From Crossaster papposus (lineage: Eukaryota; Echinodermata; Asteroidea; Velatida; Solasteridae), in the NCBI GenBank assembly GCA_037893245.1, contig JBAIAA010000029.1, positions 310,001 through 374,000 of the forward strand: a DNA stretch of 64,000 bases, given 5' to 3'. Shown in pieces: positions 47,200-58,422 of this stretch; position 1 is the first letter of the stretch, and each line of letters opens with the position of its first letter. A model generated the notes under the pieces. It ran no database searches, was not told the origin of the DNA, and saw only the letters and a program-made list of their open reading frames with translations. Made by a program: the position numbers and the translations under genes.

Positions 47200-47820
47200 T
47201 ATCTTCTGTTATAGTCAATATACCTAATTGTTCGTTGTGTTTGAACAGTATTAATCTGTGTTTGTTAAATCATGTATAGACGAATCCAATGGGAGGGGGG
47301 CGTGCGGACGCGTCATATACATCGGTAAATGAATCCAATTTGTTTTTTCCGAATACATTCTTAAAATACTCAAAGCCAAACTTATTTGTACTTTTTTCGT
47401 AAATAACTTTAACACTCGAGGTTTGCTTTCTATTTCGTACTGGCCCACTATAATGACGCGTTCAATGGGGGCGTCCAATGAGGGCGCCACGGGCCCACCG
47501 TGCGTTGTCCATCTGATTTGTCCAAACCTAAAGACTTTTCATGATGATAAAACCCCTTCAATGTTAATATCGAATACGGGAAAGCTTAAACCGATCCTAA
47601 AGTAGTAAGCATGTACAGACTTCATCGTAAATTGCAAGAAAATCGAGACAAAAATAATTACATTCATGAAATAATAAGTTTTTGTGCATCCATCAATTTT
47701 TGGGGAAAAATAACGGTGTTTAAAATTCAGATTACTTTCTTACTTTGATGTGTTGTCAATTCGTATTCTTTCGTTCAAACTTTAAAAAGCAGGTTCTCCT
47801 TTTATATCTGAATAAATGAT
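47200..47820. other. Intergenic DNA without a gene
   Basis: No exon or clear repeat recognised apart from short GC-rich words (GGGCGTCCAATGAGGGCGCC). Confidence 0.5.
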
Positions 47821-50800
47821 ATATCGTCAATTCTCATCCTTTCATTTTAAGATTAAATGGACGTTGTCAATTTGCATCCTTATATTCTAAGATTAAATTG
47901 AGGGTTGTCAATTCGCATTCTTCCATTCCAAGATTAAATGGAGGGTTGTCAATTACATCCTTAAATTCTAAGAAAGAATAGAGTGTCGTCAATTCCCATC
48001 CTAAAACTCTAATATTGGACGGAGTGTTGCCATTCGCATCTTTTCATTCTAAGTATGAATAGAGGGCTGTCAAATAGCAGCCTTTCCATTTTGAGAATGA
48101 ATGTAAGGTCGTCAATTCGCATCCTTCCATTATAAGATTCAACGAATGGTTGTCAATTCGCATGCTTCCATTCTAAGATTAAATTTATAGTGGTCAATTC
48201 GTATCCTTTCATTCTAAGATTCAATAGAGGGTTGTCAATTCGCATACTTTCATTCTATTATCGAATGGAGGGTTGTAAATGAGCATCTTCCATTTTAAGA
48301 AAGAACGGAGGGTTGTCAATTCGAATCCTTCCATTCTAAGAATGAATAGAGGGTTGTCAATTCACATCCTTTCATTCTGATGATTGGAAATTCACATCAT
48401 TCCATTCTGATGATGGATTGAAGGGTTGGTAATTCGCATCCTTCCATTCTAAGATTCAACGGATGGCTGTTGATTCTCATCCTTCCATTCTAAGAATAAA
48501 TAGAGGGTCGTTAATTCACATCCTTCTATTCTAAGATTGAACGGACGGTTGTCAATTTGCACTATCCATTCTAAGAGTGAACAGAGGATTGCTAATTCGC
48601 ATCCCTCCATTCTAAGAATGAATAGAGGGTTGTCAATTCGCATACTTTCATTCTCAGAATAAATGAAGGGCTGTCAATTCGCATACATTTCTTCTTAATT
48701 TGTAAACGGAGGGTTGCGAATTCGCATACTCTCATTGAATGGAGGGTTGTCAATTCGCATCCTTCCACTCCAAGAATGAATAGAGGGTCGTTAATTCACA
48801 TCCTTCTATTCTAAGATTGAACGGGCAGTTGTTAATTTGCACTATCCATTCTAAGATTGAACAGAAGATTGCTAATTCGCATCCCTCCATTCTAAGAATG
48901 AATATAGGGTTGTCAATTCGCATACTTTCATTCTCAGAATAAATGAAGGGCTGTCAATTCGCATACATTTCTTCTTAATTTGTAAACGGAGGGTTGTCAA
49001 TTTGCATACTCTCATTGAATGGAGGGTTGTCAATTCGCATCCTTCCACTCCAAGAATGAATATAGGGTCGTTAATTCACATCCTTCTATTCTAAGATTGA
49101 ACGGGCAGTTGTTAATTTGCATCCTTCCATTCTAAGATTGAACAGAGGATTGTTAATTCGCATCCCTCCATTCTAAGAATGAATAGAGGGTTGTCAATTC
49201 GCATCCCTCCATTATAACATTAAATCAAGGGGTGGCAATTCGCATACTTTCATTCTCAGAATAAATGGAGGGCTGTCAGTTTGCATACATTTCTTCCTAA
49301 TTTGTAAAGGGAGGGTTGTCAATTCGCATACTCTCATTGAAAGGAGGGTTGTCAATTCGCATCCTTCCACTCTAAGAATAAATGGAGAGTCGTCAATTCA
49401 CATTCTTCTATTCTTATATTGAACGGAGGGTCGTTAATTCGCATCTTTCCATTTTAAGATTGAACAGAGAATTGCTAATTCGCATCCTTCCATTCTAACA
49501 TTTAATGAAAGGGTTGTCAATTCGCATCCTTCCATTCTGAGAATGAATAGAGTGTTGCCAATTCACATCCTTTTATTCTGATGATTAAATGGAGGATTGT
49601 AAATTTACATCTTTCCATTCTGAATATTGATTGAAGGTTTGTCAATTCGCATCATTTCATTCTAAGATTCAAGGGATGGCTGTTTATTCTCACCCTTCCA
49701 TTCTAAGAATGAATAGAGGGTCGTTAATTCACATCCTTCCATTCTAAGAATGAACAGAGGGTTGTCAGTTTGCATACTTCCATTCTAAGATTAAATGGAG
49801 GGCTGTCAATTCGTACACTTTTCTTCTAAAATTTTAAAGGGAGGGTTGTCAATTCGCATTCTCTCATTCTAAGATTGAATGGAGGGTTGTCAATTTTCAT
49901 CTTTTCATTATATAGATGAATAGAAGGGTGTCAATTTGCATCCTTACATTCTAAGATTAAATATACGGTTGTGAATTTGTATACGTTTATTCTAAGATTG
50001 ATAGGTTTATGGTACCTTTTATTCTTTCATTCGAAGATGAAATGGAGTGTGGTCAATTATCATCCTCCCATTCTATGGAAAGTTGTCACTTTGCATCCTT
50101 CTACATGTATTCTCATGTATTCGCACCCTTTCATTCTAAGTTTAAATGGAGGGTTGTCAAATCGCACCCTTTCATTATAAGTTTAAATTGGGGGTGGTCA
50201 AATCGCACCCTTTCATTCTAAGTTTAAATGGAGGGTTGTCAAAACGCACCCTTTCATTCTAAGTTTAAATGGAGGGTTGTCAAATCGCACCCTTTCATTA
50301 TAAGTTTAAATTGGGGGTGGTCAAATCGCACGCTTTCATTCTAAGTTTAAATGGAGGGTTGTCAAATCGCACCCTTTCATTATAAGTTTAAATTGGGGGT
50401 GGTCAAATCGCACCCTTTCATTCTAAGTTTAAATGGAGGGTTGTCAAAACGCACCCTTTCATTCTAAGTTTAAATGGAGGGTTTTCAAATCGCACCCTTT
50501 CATTCTCAGAATAAATGGAGGGTTGTCAAATAGCACCCTTTCATTCTCAGTTTAAATGGAGGGTTGTCAAATCGCACTCTTTCATTCTAAGTTTAAATGG
50601 GGGGTGGTCAAATCGAATCCTTTCATTCTAAGTTTAAATGGAGGGTTTTCAAATCACACCCTTTCATTCTCAGAATAAACGGAGGGTTGTCAAATAGCAC
50701 CCTTTCATTCTCAGTTTAAATGGAGGGTTGTCAAAACGCACCCTTTCATTCTAAGTTTAAATGGAGGGTTTTCAAATCGCATTCTTTCATTCTAAGTTTA

Positions 50801-52930
50801 AATGGAGGGTTGTCAAATCGCACCCTTTCATTATAAGTTTAAATTGGGGGTGGTCAAATCGCACGCTTTCATTCTAAGTTTAAATGGAGGGTTGTCAAAT
50901 CGCACCCTTTCATTATAAGTTTAAATTGGGGGTGGTCAAATCGCACCCTTTCATTCTAAGTTTAAATGGAGGGTTGTCAAAACGCACCCTTTCATTCTAA
51001 GTTTAAATGGAGGGTTTTCAAATCGCATTCTTTCATTCTAAGTTTAAATGGAGGGTTGTCAAATCACACCCTTTCATTCTCAGAATAAACGGAGGGTTGT
51101 CAAATAGCACCCTTTCATTCTCAGTTTAAATGGAGGGTTGTCAAAACGCACCCTTTCATTCTAAGTTTAAATGGAGGGTTTTCAAATCGCATTCTTTCAT
51201 TCTAAGTTTAAATGGAGGGTTGTCAAATCGCACCCTTTCATTATAAGTTTAAATTGGGGGTGGTCAAATCGCACGCTTTCATTCTAAGTTTAAATGGAGG
51301 GTTGTCAAATCGCACCCTTTCATTATAAGTTTAAATTGGGGGTGGTCAAATCGCACCCTTTCATTCTAAGTTTAAATGGAGGGTTGTCAAAACGCACCCT
51401 TTCATTCTAAGTTTAAATGGAGGGTTTTCAAATCGCACCCTTTCATTCTCAGAATAAATGGAGGGTTGTCAAATAGCACCCTTTCATTCTCAGTTTAAAT
51501 GGAGGGTTGTCAAATCGCACTCTTTCATTCTAAGTTTAAATGGGGGGTGGTCAAATCGAATCCTTTCATTCTAAGTTTAAATGGAGGGTTTTCAAATCAC
51601 ACCCTTTCATTCTCAGAATAAACGGAGGGTTGTCAAATAGCACCCTTTCATTCTCAGTTTAAATGGAGGGTTGTCAAAACGCACCCTTTCATTCTAAGTT
51701 TAAATGGAGGGTTTTCAAATCGCATTCTTTCATTCTAAGTTTAAATGGAGGGTTGTCAAATCGCACCCTTTCATTATAAGTTTAAATTGGGGGTGGTCAA
51801 ATCGCACGCTTTCATTATAAGTTTAAATTGGGGGTGGTCAAATCGCACCCTATCATTCTAAGTTTAAATGGAGGGTTGTCAAAACGCACCCTTTCATTCT
51901 AAGTTTAAATGGAGGGTTTTCAAATCGCACCCTTTTATTCTCAGAATAAATGGAGGGTTGTCAAATAGCACCCTTTCATTCTAAGTTTAAATGGAGGGTT
52001 GTCAAATCGCACTCTTTCATTCTAAGTTTAAATGGGGGGTGGTCAAATCGAATCCTTTCATTCTATGTTTAAATGGAGGGTTTTCAAATCACACCCTTTC
52101 ATTCTCAGAATAAACGGAGGGTTGTCAAATAGCACCCTTTCATTCTCAGTTTAAATGGAGGGTTGTCAAATCGCACTTTTTCATTCTAAGTTTAAATGGG
52201 GGGTGGTCAAATCGCATCCTTTCAATCTAAGTTTAAATGGAGGGTTGTCAAATCGCACCCTTTCATTCTAAGTTTAAATAGAGGGTTTTCAAATCGCACC
52301 CTTTCATTCTCAGAATAAATGGAGGGTTGTCAAATCGCACCCTTTCATTATAAGTTTAAATGGGGGGTGGTGAAATCGTACGCTTTCATTCTAAGTTTAA
52401 ATGGAGGGTTGTCAAAACGCACCCTTTCATTCTAAGTTTAAATGGAGGGTTTTCAAATCGCACCCTTTCATTCTCAGAATAAATGGAGGGTTGTCAAATC
52501 GCACTCTTTCATTCCAAGTTTAAATGGAGGGTTGTCAAATCGCATTCTTTCATTCTAAGTTTAAATGGAGGGTTGTCAAATCGCACCCTTTCATTCTAAG
52601 TTTAAATGGAGGGTTGTCAAATTGCACCCTTTCATTCTAAGTTTAAATGGAGGGTTGTCAAATCGCATTCTTTCATTCTAAGTTTAAATGGAGGGTTGTC
52701 AAATCGCACCCTTTCATTCTAAGTTTAAATGGAGGGTTGTCAAATCGCACCCTTTCATTCCAAGTTTAAATGGGGGGTTGTCAAATCGCACCCTTTCATT
52801 CTAAGTTTAAATGGAGTGTTGTCAAATCGCACCCTTTCATTCCAAGTTTAAATGGAGTGTTGTCAAATCGCACCCTTTCATTCTAAGTTTAATGGAGTGT
52901 TGTCAAGTCACACCCTTTCATTCTATAAGA
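47820..52930 (+). repeat. Tandem satellite, 41-bp unit, with higher-order structure
   Basis: About 120 units. 47820-50100 is a heterogeneous zone (GGGTTGTCAATTCGCATCC type); 50110-52920 is a homogeneous zone (GGGTTGTCAAATCGCACCC type). The rare variant GCACGCTTTC recurs at 50328, 50861, 51271 and 51804, i.e. spacings of 533, 410 and 533 bp = 13, 10 and 13 units. It is the reverse complement of the 4.0-6.2 kb family. Confidence 0.95.
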
Positions 52931-53399
52931 TTGAAATGAATTTGGCTAGTATTTGTCTTAAGTTCAGTTTAATATGTTTAATATAGCCACCTAGTTTTGG
53001 TGGGAAAGACAATGGTCGGAAGGGGTTGGTGGTTTTGAGGGGTAGTTGTTTGTAGGTTGTTAAAGGTTTTTAATTCATATTTTGTTTCTCTTTTATTGTA
53101 ATAATTTGTAATTTGTAACTCAAATATTTTAATTTACGAGCATGTTCGACAAGGCAACTTTCCATTTTCGATGGACAATAAAAATTTGAATAATTTTATT
53201 AATTTGAATAATAAGATTACACCACATTATGTTTTCACTTGAAAAATTGTTCGATTCAATTATTAGTTGAAATTATCCTAAATTTTGCTCCCAAAACACC
53301 ATGATTTATAATATATTACTCCGTCAAAATAGTTCTTAATGTGTTTTTGGTGATTCTACTTACACATCCTTATTTTAATAACATTTTCTAAAGCATGTA

Positions 53400-54507
53400 A
53401 GTGATTGAATATTTATGAAAATATAGTAATGGTCCAAAATGACTTACCTTGTCTCCAGATATCTTAAAGTAGTCAGTATTGACGAGCTGCAAATTCACCA
53501 AGTTGCTTACTGGCACAGTTATCATATTAAAACCTTATTGAAAATCATATAAACAATGATAACATTGTGATATTTAGCCCAGCAAACAAACAAAATGAGG
53601 AAAAACTATGTGTCCATAAATTCGGCTAAAAGATAGGTGAAGGGTTGCCGAAGGTGAGAGACTTGAACAAGATCAAGGAAACCCCCAAAATTAAGGATGT
53701 TTGTTGCTTATAATTAGCATGTCTACGTTTAAATGTATTTGGGGGATTTCCTTGAACTTCCCATGTTAGACAACTCTTTAACTACTTTTTCGCCCAATTT
53801 ATGAACACACCATTTTCCCCAGTTTTTGTTTGCTGGGCCAAATATCACAATGTTATCATTGTTCATATGATTTTCCATAAGGTTTCAATATGATAACTGT
53901 GCCAGTAAGCAACTTAGTGAATTTGAAGCTCACCAATACCGACTACTTGATGATGTGCTATTTCGAATTCGCCTCTTAGTGAAAACGCAAAAGGGCACTT
54001 GAGGACCAATTTGCCCATTCGTTAATTAGGTTAATTAGGATTTTAATGATTTTTTGGATGTATAACTTCACCAGGTTGTAGAAATATTTAATCGTTTTCA
54101 TCAAAAAAATTAATTTCGATAAATAGACGATTTTTCATGAAGTTTGCCTCTTCGTGAAAACGGTGACGATTTACGGGTTCATGAAGTTGTCATTTTGGAT
54201 AATTACTATGTTCACATAATTATTCAGTCACTCATATGCTTTAGAAAATGTTATTGAAGAAAGGATATGTAAGAAGAATCACCAAAATTAACTTTACAAA
54301 AAAAATTGAAATAATATACCCAAATATGGGAATAAATATATTACGCGGCAGGGATTAACGATTTGTGCAAATTAGTCATATTTCCACCACTTGAATTTTA
54401 AGAGACTTTAATATGTCATTGTGAGGACCTTTTAGAAATGCGTTGTGGTGAAAAAAAAAATGGTTGCAATTTGTGTGAGGTCAAAACTTATTTTCCCTGG
54501 ACTATGG
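53400..54507. mobile_element. TAGTCC-type MITE split by a foldback element
   Basis: Right part 54330-54507 ends TATTTTCCCTGGACTA; left parts match 34955-35100. The interruption at 53468-53949 is a 480-bp inverted repeat. Confidence 0.6.
53468..53949. repeat. ~480-bp imperfect hairpin
   Basis: Arms 53468-53699 and 53738-53949 share AAGTTGCTTACTGGCACAG, AACAATGATAACATTGTGAT and CAGCAAACAAA; about 90% similar by eye. Confidence 0.8.
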
Positions 54508-54655
54508 TGCATGGGCGCAGATTATGCTTACATTTCTGATTATGCTTGCATTTCTGATTATGCTGGCTACTGATTGGCCCTACTCTGGCCAATCGTTGCC
54601 GAGAGCGCACAAACTGATTGGCATATCTTCACACAGGCTGACCGTGTTAACGTCC

Positions 54656-55140
54656 AGGGGCCAATTTCATAAAACATGTAAGCATACAAATTTGCTAAGC
54701 ACAACAACAGTTTTACTCAGTAAAAACAGGGGCTAATTTTCTAAAACATGTAAGCACAATAATTTGCTTAGCACAACAAAGTCTTGCTAAGTAAAAACAG
54801 GTTATCGAACAAAACTTCACATGCTTTTCATTCGAAACAAAAAAAAGGCTGAATACCAGTCACTAACAATGTACATCACCAGAAAGTTTGGTTTGCAACC
54901 CTGTGGGTTTTTTTAAGGAACAATTTTCATGCTAAGCAAATGTTGGTGCTTACACGTTTTATGAAATTTGCCCCAGGTTACCAGCCAAAGTGCTTTCAAT
55001 GCTAAGCAAAAAACAGCTGAATATCAGTCACAAACAATTATTATAAACATCACCTGAAAATTGGATGTGCAACCCTCCAAAGAAGAATTTTCTTGCTAAG
55101 CAAATTGGTTGTGCATACATGTTTTATGAAATTCGTGCAC
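54656..55140. mobile_element. GGGGCCAATTTCATAAAACATG repeat, nested ends
   Basis: Two left ends (54656, 54728) and two right ends (54974, 55140: TTTTATGAAATT) of one inverted-end family, interspersed with TGCTAAGCA words. A truncated copy is at 63382-63600. Confidence 0.7.
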
Positions 55141-55493
55141 CGCGTATAATATATTTTATCGCCTGTTTGCGATAAAATTGAATAATCCCGATGAGGGTTA
55201 TTCCAATAAAATAAACTGCAAATAGATTAGCTTCAACTTTGCCACGTTTAGCTACTAACACCGACCCGCATTATTATTGTACACCCTAACAAATATTATT
55301 ATATACAATTATCATACAAATATGGAGTTTTACGATTCAGTAATAGTCATTTTTTGGTACACAATTATTCATGTGCTGTACTAGTATCACGAAATTTAAG
55401 AAATTAGTCATAATTTTTCGCCAATTGCGGGTAGGTAAAAGATTTAAGACGTGTGTTGTTTTAATCTTACGTACTATATACTAAGGGAATAAC

Positions 55494-55640
55494 TGTGTGT
55501 TCGGTCGGTTTTAATCACTCTGTTTAATACCGCTTGGAGTCTGGGTGCTGATAATTACCCGAGCCGAAGGCGAGGGTAATTATCAGCACCCAGACTCCAA
55601 GCGGTATTAAACAGAGTGATTAATACCGACCGAACACACA
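55494..55640. repeat. Hairpin with 66-bp arms
   Basis: Arms 55494-55559 and 55575-55640 differ at one position; the loop is 15 bp (CGAGCCGAAGGCGAG). Begins TGTGTGTTCGGTCGG. Confidence 0.88.
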
Positions 55641-57375
55641 TTTATTCCCATTCATAAATACCTTTTTTGTAAAATTCAGCCATAAAAGCCCCGAAAATCA
55701 CGGAAAATTGTCGCAAGTAAATTTCGGTGTTTCGCCATTCTGTGCGTGTCAAATGACATGTTTCCGCCTCTGTCGCTCTACACAATACATGCAATAAAGC
55801 GTATTTACTAGGAACCAGACTATTACTGCTATTGGCAACCTCGTTTTCAGCGTGTCAAGCTCTACGCGCCCAACACCACCCTACTATTGAAGACGAAAAA
55901 CGGTTGGAAATAAAGTGAGCCTTGGGGACGGGTATAATGCGACATCGCGTGACGTATTTTGCTGCCAGCTAGTTTTAAACACTTCCAGCCATGTCTTTAT
56001 CGTCCGTTTAATACCGGCCACGTGACGGGCTCTCGACCAATAGGAATACCTAAACTGTCCCAGGTATTTATGAATGCTTATTAAAGGTATATACAAGTAA
56101 TATGAAACATTTGCAAGAATAAAATAACGAATAAATTTATATTAATTACTTAACTGCAAGTGAATAATAGTCTGAAACATCTGGTGTGCTGTCATATTTG
56201 TAGAAAGTGGAATTTTAGGTGTGTCAATTTCCAACGATGGTCGATCGACCATCATTGGAAATGTTTTTGTTCAATACTTTTCTTTTTTAATATAGGTTTA
56301 TCTAGTTATGTCAACACTTATATCACACATATTCCGTAATAATTACACTTTAATGTTGTCCCCGATCATCGCTGAGCTCAATTTTCAATTTCAATGTAAA
56401 AAACGGTTACCAATGGATTTCGTTTAAGGTCAAGTTTAATACAAAATTGTAGCATTCTGATTCGTGCAATAATCGTGAAATTCTTCTGATGGGGCGATCG
56501 ACGTTAAATTAAAAAAAGCTAATTCGTGTTTTGTGTTTCGTTCAATTTGACGGTGTTGTCATTCCGTTTCGTTCCGTTTATTCCGAAACTTTACGGTTAG
56601 GAAATGAATTACAATGATCAAAGCGTTATTACAAAAAGACAGAAAACGAATTTGCTTTTTTGATTAATATCGCCCGATGAGACGGATTTCACGAACTTAG
56701 CGTAAATCATAATGCTAACAAAATTGAATTATACTGCACCTTAACTTAAATCTATTGGTAAACCTTTGAAATTGAAATTTAGAACTGAGCGTGGTAATGA
56801 TTTGAAACCCAATTTAAATCCCGATATAGGGATTTTGAATGACATATTATTAAAAAGACTATTGGAAAACCTATACAAACCCCAATTTACCAAATTTAGT
56901 AAGACCACATTTTGTTTAGCCAGGTCGTCTACACCTCTGACCTAACATTTCCCCGACTTATATAAGCCTATTTGTTTGAAGTAGGGTTAGACGACCATGC
57001 AGACTTACTTGAAAAGTAGAATTGTGTTGTTTTTTTCTCCAGCATCTACGAACATAACAATTAGAGCAGGTCATTGTAACAATATCTACTATAAACTATA
57101 CCACCACCAGTACAGCAACAAAAACAGTTAGGGGTGAGAGGTGCCAAATGATTGATATTCAAATAAAAAGATGTGTTCAGAGTGAATGGTGTCTAATATT
57201 TATCAGGACAACCGTGCACACAAATAAAAACGTGAACATTACACCTTTATAACCACACGTTCACAAATGGTTCACTTTGCTACATTAAAATGTGAAGTTC
57301 ACTAATATCTTCAAAGTATCCGACCTGTTTTGGAGGTCTTTGTTTCTGAGATGCGATAATTGCTGTAGCAAAGCA
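55641..57375. other. Intergenic DNA, 3' of the GPCR
   Basis: No exon recognised. GGCCACGTGACGGGCTC at 56018 also occurs at 42783, so a dispersed repeat is present. Contains ATCGACCATC/GATGGTCGAT hairpins near 56236. Confidence 0.5.
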
Positions 57376-58422
57376 TCACTGGGGATGTGACGACCCGGCG
57401 TTAACGTCCACGGTCGCTAGGGAGTTTTCGGCGTTGACCTTGTTGTCGTTGCAACAACGGCAGAACATCTTCTTGGCGTGTTTCTTGAAGTGGTCGTACT
57501 TAAAAGCGTAGATGAAGGGGTTCACGCACATGTTGCACATCACCATCACGGTCACCACTTTGTGCGTGGTGCTCGTGAAGTCGTAGTCTCGGCCCAGGTT
57601 GAAGAGAAGAAACGTGAACTCCGTTGGAGTCCAGCAGATCACATAAGACATGAAGACGAGGCAGAGAGTTGCCGTCACGTTCTTTTTTGCCTGCTGGAAC
57701 GTCTTGTTGGCCTTCCCGTTGCCACGCCCTTTTAGCACAAGGATGATACTGACATAGGAGAACGTCATGATGGCCAGAGGGATGATAAACTCGCAGAGGA
57801 ACAGCACAACCCCCATAATTCTCTGCAGGACAACGCTGGGCCAAAGAGGATAACACACACCCTCTGCGTAGTGCTGGATGGACGGCCAGTAGGCTTGGTA
57901 TGTTAACCCGATGAGCCACACGAGGGCCATGCCGAATTTAGCCATTCGCTTGGTGAAGAGATTCCTGTGCTTTACCGGGTGGCATATGGCCAGGTATCGC
58001 TCCAGAGACACGAAGACCAGGTTCACAGTCGAGGCTATGAACAGCGACCACATGAAATATTCGGAAACCCACAGTCGACAGACGACTTCGCCCCAAACTG
58101 TGACGTCATCAGAGGGGGCGACATGTCCGAATCGTATGGCCAGGAACAGAACAGAGTCTCCCAAGTCGATCAGCGATTGGTTGAGAATCAAGAGATTGGT
58201 GATCGAGCCGAAGGACTTACGTTTGGCAATAAACACAAAACATACCAGTCCGTTACCCAGGATTCCCGAGCCGCCAATAAATCCGTACAGTATCCATAGA
58301 AACGTTTCCCATCCGGTTGAAGGCGTGACGTCACTCCGCACTGTACTATTTGCATATTCCACAGTTTGGGTAAATTCGGTAGCAATTAAAGTCTCCATGA
58401 TACCAAAATCCGTGCTAGCCAT
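57376..58422 (-). CDS. Class A (rhodopsin-like) GPCR, intronless
   Basis: 348 aa. Extracellular N-terminus with one N-glycosylation site (N25-S-T); TM1 with GN57; TM2 with LxxxD-type D86; C115 and C190 positioned for the usual disulphide; ERY (141-143) for DRY at the end of TM3; TM6 CWTP (263-266); TM7 NPFIYAF (301-307); a Cys-rich juxtamembrane tail (C321, C323, C324) suited to palmitoylation. Length and motifs are complete, with no break. Met9 is an alternative start. The family looks peptide-receptor-like, close in style to the many single-exon orphan receptors of echinoderms; the ligand cannot be given. It should sit in the plasma membrane and couple to G proteins. Confidence 0.93.
   Translation of the reverse strand: MASTDFGIMETLIATEFTQTVEYANSTVRSDVTPSTGWETFLWILYGFIGGSGILGNGLVCFVFIAKRKSFGSITNLLILNQSLIDLGDSVLFLAIRFGHVAPSDDVTVWGEVVCRLWVSEYFMWSLFIASTVNLVFVSLERYLAICHPVKHRNLFTKRMAKFGMALVWLIGLTYQAYWPSIQHYAEGVCYPLWPSVVLQRIMGVVLFLCEFIIPLAIMTFSYVSIILVLKGRGNGKANKTFQQAKKNVTATLCLVFMSYVICWTPTEFTFLLFNLGRDYDFTSTTHKVVTVMVMCNMCVNPFIYAFKYDHFKKHAKKMFCRCCNDNKVNAENSLATVDVNAGSSHPQ

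Noticed and set aside
4040-52930. CRISPR-like regular repeats
   Set aside because: The units are contiguous with no unique spacers, no cas genes, and the genome is eukaryotic.
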